Below are positions 6,901 to 9,284 of a stretch of DNA of 9,284 nt, one piece after another; within the stretch, counting starts at the first letter, position 1; each line of letters starts with the position of its first letter. The translations under genes and the position numbers were made by a program. The notes below the pieces were generated by a model. That model saw only the letters and a list, made by a program, of their open reading frames with translations. It did not search any database and was not told the DNA's origin. Source of the DNA: CAZAPZ01 sp964487285 (GTDB lineage Bacteria > Campylobacterota_A > Desulfurellia > JAADFJ01); NCBI GenBank assembly GCA_964487285.1, contig CAZAPZ010000062.1:1-9284 (forward strand). Reading direction: 5' to 3'.

Positions 6901-7444
6901 GTGAACCGAGATAGACCAAAAACAGTTACAATATCAAATATTGATTACAAGTATTTCGATATTACGGAGCTCTCAACAGATGGATACGATGTTCACACAC
7001 TTCCGTTTTCTATAAGAATTCTTGTGGAAAATATTTTGAGAAATATGGATGAAAGCATTGTTTTTAAATCGGATCTGGAGCATCTATTAAAATGGAAAGA
7101 CGGTTATAATACGCCTGTTGAAATACCGTATCATCCTTCAAGAATTTTGATGCAAGATTTTACCGGAGTTCCTGCTGTTGTAGATTTGGCGGCTATGCGG
7201 GATGCTGTTAAGCAAATTGGCAAAGATCCTTCTATTATAAATCCCGTAGTTCCTGTTGATCTTGTCATAGATCATTCTGTTCAGATTGATTACTACGGAA
7301 CTTCAGGTTCAATATGTAAAAGCATCAAAAAATGGTTCCACAGTAGAATTTAAAGTGTCGGTGCGACTTGATACGGAAATAGAAACCACTTATTTCAAAA
7401 ATGGCGGCATACTTCAATATGCGCTGAGGTCATCCAACAAATAA
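6901..7444 (+). pseudogene. acnA: Aconitate hydratase A (AcnA/IRP type) with a very large internal deletion and frameshift
   Basis: The start of the gene reads as a normal AcnA-type aconitase, the TCA-cycle enzyme converting citrate to isocitrate. LPFSIRILVENILR is at residues 34-47, QDFTGVPAVVDLAAMRDA at 85-102 and NPVVPVDLVIDHSVQID at 114-130, including the conserved DHS (124-126). Around residue 137 the match ends and the frame stops at 7351-7353 after about a dozen unrelated residues. From about 7316 another forward frame encodes the last 42 residues of the same family, with RLDTEIE and YFKNGGILQYALR, stopping at TAA 7442-7444. The two ends are adjacent, so about 700 of the usual ~890 residues, including the cysteines that hold the [4Fe-4S] cluster, are gone. 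The product cannot be an active aconitase. An assembly misjoin is the main alternative to a real deletion. Confidence 0.85.
7316..7444 (+). pseudogene. Detached C-terminal segment of the aconitase gene
   Basis: Forty-two codons in the frame one base ahead of the 6901 frame end in RLDTEIETTYFKNGGILQYALR plus a short polar tail. The arrangement 'R-[IL]-D-T-x-x-E-x-x-Y-[FY]-[RK]-x-G-G-I-L-x-Y-x-L-R' is the hallmark carboxy end of AcnA/IRP aconitases (swivel domain). It has no start codon or ribosome site of its own. Good conservation of this short piece suggests the deletion is recent. Confidence 0.8.
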
Positions 7445-7753
7445 AAATGCGGTGTAAAATAATAGGTAAAAAAGAGAATAAGAATTTGAGATAAAGTTGC
7501 CTTGACAATTTGGGGTGGTATAGTCTGTTTTAATTTAACGGGAAAAAGTTGCAAGTAAAAAAACAGCAGTATGCAAGTACCTACTATGGTGCGAGATACA
7601 GATGAAATGTTGGTAATCTTTTGCAAAAGTAAACTATGCACAGTTCAATTACGCATTTATAACTTTACTAGATTTGCTGAAATAGTAAATTAATTGGAAG
7701 AAGCTGAACTTAGACACAAAAATGATCATAGTAATATATTTTAGAGAGCAAGG
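7445..7753. other. Non-coding gap between the aconitase remnant and glycerate kinase
   Basis: All forward frames are broken by frequent stops, and the one longer minus-strand frame overlaps the aconitase tail and resembles nothing I recognise. Contents: an isolated TTGACA (7502-7507) without a correctly spaced -10, two copies of TGCAAGTA 22 bp apart (7550-7557, 7572-7579), and a perfect 12-bp palindrome CTTTTGCAAAAG (7618-7629). Very AT-rich sequence follows up to the kinase start. The palindrome and repeats might be regulatory sites for the kinase gene. Confidence 0.5.
7618..7629. repeat. Perfect 12-bp palindrome CTTTTGCAAAAG
   Basis: The sequence equals its own reverse complement with no spacer, which suits a dimeric DNA-binding protein better than an RNA hairpin. 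It lies about 125 bp upstream of the glycerate kinase start. Its function is unknown. Confidence 0.35.
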
Positions 7754-9094
7754 ATGATAAAAAATAGATCAGATCTCATAAGAGGAACTTTTTCAAATCA
7801 ACGGAAAGACCTTTTAAATGCCTTTGAGTGCGCATTGGAGCGAATAGATCCCGAAAATTGTATAAAAAATTGCGTTCAAGGTGATCGCAATTTGCTGAAG
7901 ATAGGAGATAAATCCTTAAACTTATCCAAATTCGACAAACTCTATTTGATAGCCTTTGGAAAAGCAAGCATTAAAATGGCTCAACCAATACTTGAAATGT
8001 TCGATATATCTGAAGGGATTGTCGTAAACAGAGATTATTCTACAAAACTATCTAAAAATATTAGCTATATTCGAGGCGGACATCCCATTCCTGATGAAGG
8101 TAGTTTGTCAGCTGGTAAAAAGATTTTAGATCTTGCTTCAAAAATAACCGATAAGGATTTTACTTTTGTGCTTATATCCGGTGGGGGATCATCGCTTGTT
8201 GAAACTCCGCTTGTTTCCCTTGCCGATCTTAAAAAAACAACCGATGCGCTTATTAAATCGGGCGCTGATATAACCGAACTTAACACATTGCGAAAGCATC
8301 TTTCAAACGTGAAAGGCGGAAAGCTTCTTGGTGCAATTAAGGGAAATATAGTTTCACTTATAATATCCGATGTAATAGGCGACTTTATAGATACGATTGC
8401 GTCAGGTCCAACATATTTTGACTCAACAACCTTTCAAGATGCATATAACGCAATAAGTAAATATAATCTTGAGAATAAAATTCCCAAAAGCGTAATTAGC
8501 ATTATCAATAACGGCATTGAAGGCAAAATTCAAGAAACACTGAAAAGTAATTCCATTGATCTTGCAAGAGTTAGAAATATTCTTGTTGCTACAAACTTCG
8601 ATGCGTGCAAAGCAGCAGACAACTATCTAAAGGCAAGGGGATATAATACATTATATCTTGGTTCTCGTATTCAAGGTGAAGCAAGAGAAATTGCAAAAGC
8701 AGTGGGCGGCGTAGGGATAGATATCTTTAACGCAAAGCTTAATATTAGAAAACCTGCGGCAATTATTTTTGGTGGAGAAACTACAGTTACTGTCAAAGGA
8801 AATGGGAAAGGTGGAAGAAATCAAGAGTTTGTTCTCGCCTTAACCCCTTTTTTATCAGACATAAAGGGTGTCTTCGCATCTATGGGAACAGACGGCATTG
8901 ACGGAGAAAGTGATGCGGCAGGAGCAATATCTGATTCTAACTCGTTGGATAAGTCATTAGATATAGGTATAAAACCTGAGTATTTTCTTAAAAAGAATGA
9001 TTCTTATCACTATTTCAAGTCTTTAGGCGACCTCATTATGACAGGTCCTACAGGCACAAATGTGGCAGATATTGCAATACTAATTGTTATATAA
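7754..9094 (+). CDS. gck: Glycerate 2-kinase, type II (MOFRL family)
   Basis: This 446-residue cytoplasmic enzyme transfers phosphate from ATP to D-glycerate, giving 2-phosphoglycerate for lower glycolysis. The N-terminal DUF4147 domain carries AFGKAS with K70, GGHPIPDEGS near 110, GGGSSL (143-148) and LRKHLSNVKGGKL (179-191). The C-terminal MOFRL domain carries KGGRNQEF with R355, GTDGIDG (378-384) and TGPTGTNVAD (430-439). K70 and R355 correspond, as far as I can align by eye, to the catalytic lysine and arginine of the Thermotoga enzyme. Relatives are often annotated TtuD 'hydroxypyruvate reductase' in tartrate pathways, but the motifs are those of the kinase. Length is normal and the frame intact. 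ATG 7754 is the first plausible start, with only a weak AGAGAG upstream; the nearest internal Met is about 75 residues in, past the conserved N-terminal part. It is separated from the operon by the aconitase remnant and probably has its own promoter. Confidence 0.9.
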   Translation: MIKNRSDLIRGTFSNQRKDLLNAFECALERIDPENCIKNCVQGDRNLLKIGDKSLNLSKFDKLYLIAFGKASIKMAQPILEMFDISEGIVVNRDYSTKLSKNISYIRGGHPIPDEGSLSAGKKILDLASKITDKDFTFVLISGGGSSLVETPLVSLADLKKTTDALIKSGADITELNTLRKHLSNVKGGKLLGAIKGNIVSLIISDVIGDFIDTIASGPTYFDSTTFQDAYNAISKYNLENKIPKSVISIINNGIEGKIQETLKSNSIDLARVRNILVATNFDACKAADNYLKARGYNTLYLGSRIQGEAREIAKAVGGVGIDIFNAKLNIRKPAAIIFGGETTVTVKGNGKGGRNQEFVLALTPFLSDIKGVFASMGTDGIDGESDAAGAISDSNSLDKSLDIGIKPEYFLKKNDSYHYFKSLGDLIMTGPTGTNVADIAILIVI

Positions 9095-9138
9095 GATAAA
9101 TAAGAATTAGAAGGTTCATACATGGAAATCCTGGTTGT

Positions 9139-9281
9139 ATGCAGACACTAAGTAAAGCCGAAAGAGAAAGGATTGGGAAAAACAGGTGTTCAGCTAAACC
9201 CGAGATAGTATAATCCCCCAAGAAATTCATACAATAAAAAATGGAACTCTTATTCCCCAAGACTACAATGAAAAGGTATAA
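9139..9281 (+). pseudogene. Short frame-broken coding-like segments, possible gene remnant
   Basis: An ATG at 9139 opens a 24-codon frame (…SKAERERIGKNRCSAKPEIV, stop 9211-9213). In another frame, 9210-9281 reads IIPQEIHTIKNGTLIPQDYN and a few more residues before TAA. Both pieces have protein-like composition and abut within a few bases, as if one short gene suffered a small indel. I do not recognise the family, there is no good ribosome site, and chance open frames of this size are common. This is a low-confidence remnant. Confidence 0.2.
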
Positions 9282-9284
9282 ATT

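Noticed and set aside
6901..7353. A genuine short 150-residue aconitase-like protein
   Set aside because: The family's C-terminal end follows immediately in another frame, and the last residues before the stop are unrelated to aconitase, so truncation explains it better.
7502..7524. TTGACA plus TATAGT as a promoter for glycerate kinase
   Set aside because: The spacer is only 11 bp, too short for a sigma-70 promoter, and the site is about 230 bp from the gene.
7414..7641. Minus-strand 75-residue hydrophobic frame
   Set aside because: It overlaps the conserved aconitase C-terminus on the + strand, has no clear ribosome site and resembles no family I know.

Overview
The window is AT-rich DNA with Shine-Dalgarno-type ribosome sites and Lys/Ile-rich proteins. 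It carries a complete periplasmic-binding (TRAP) transporter with a Sec signal peptide. This fits a Gram-negative-type bacterium with a low-GC genome. The lineage cannot be fixed by reading alone; a Campylobacterota- or Desulfobacterota-like host is only a guess.

Layout, all genes on the + strand: the last 28 codons of an upstream gene (2-88, possibly a sensor histidine kinase) end inside a perfect hairpin (67-95). A 407-bp regulatory stretch follows, with a good extended -10 promoter (317-345) and a leader that can fold in more than one way (399-487). Next is a tight five-gene operon: hyuA (496-2454), hyuB (2451-4025), then TRAP transporter genes dctP (4027-5010), dctQ (5007-5486) and dctM (5483-6814). 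Four of these genes overlap by 4 bases at their junctions, and hyuB and dctP are separated by one base. After 86 bp comes a wrecked aconitase gene (6901-7444). It keeps the first ~138 and last ~42 codons, while about 700 codons, including the iron-sulfur centre, are missing. A 309-bp non-coding stretch (7445-7753) precedes an intact type II (MOFRL) glycerate 2-kinase (7754-9094). The last 190 bp hold only short, frame-broken peptide-like segments.

How the genes may work together: HyuA and HyuB form an ATP-dependent hydrolase/carboxylase of the N-methylhydantoinase / 5-oxoprolinase / acetone-carboxylase superfamily. Strict translational coupling to a TRAP importer suggests that DctPQM brings in the carboxylate-bearing substrate of HyuAB or something convertible to it. 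The substrate cannot be read from sequence. Glycerate kinase would feed glycerate into lower glycolysis as 2-phosphoglycerate, but any link to the HyuAB product is inference. No CRISPR array, tRNA, rRNA, complete mobile element or phage gene was seen.
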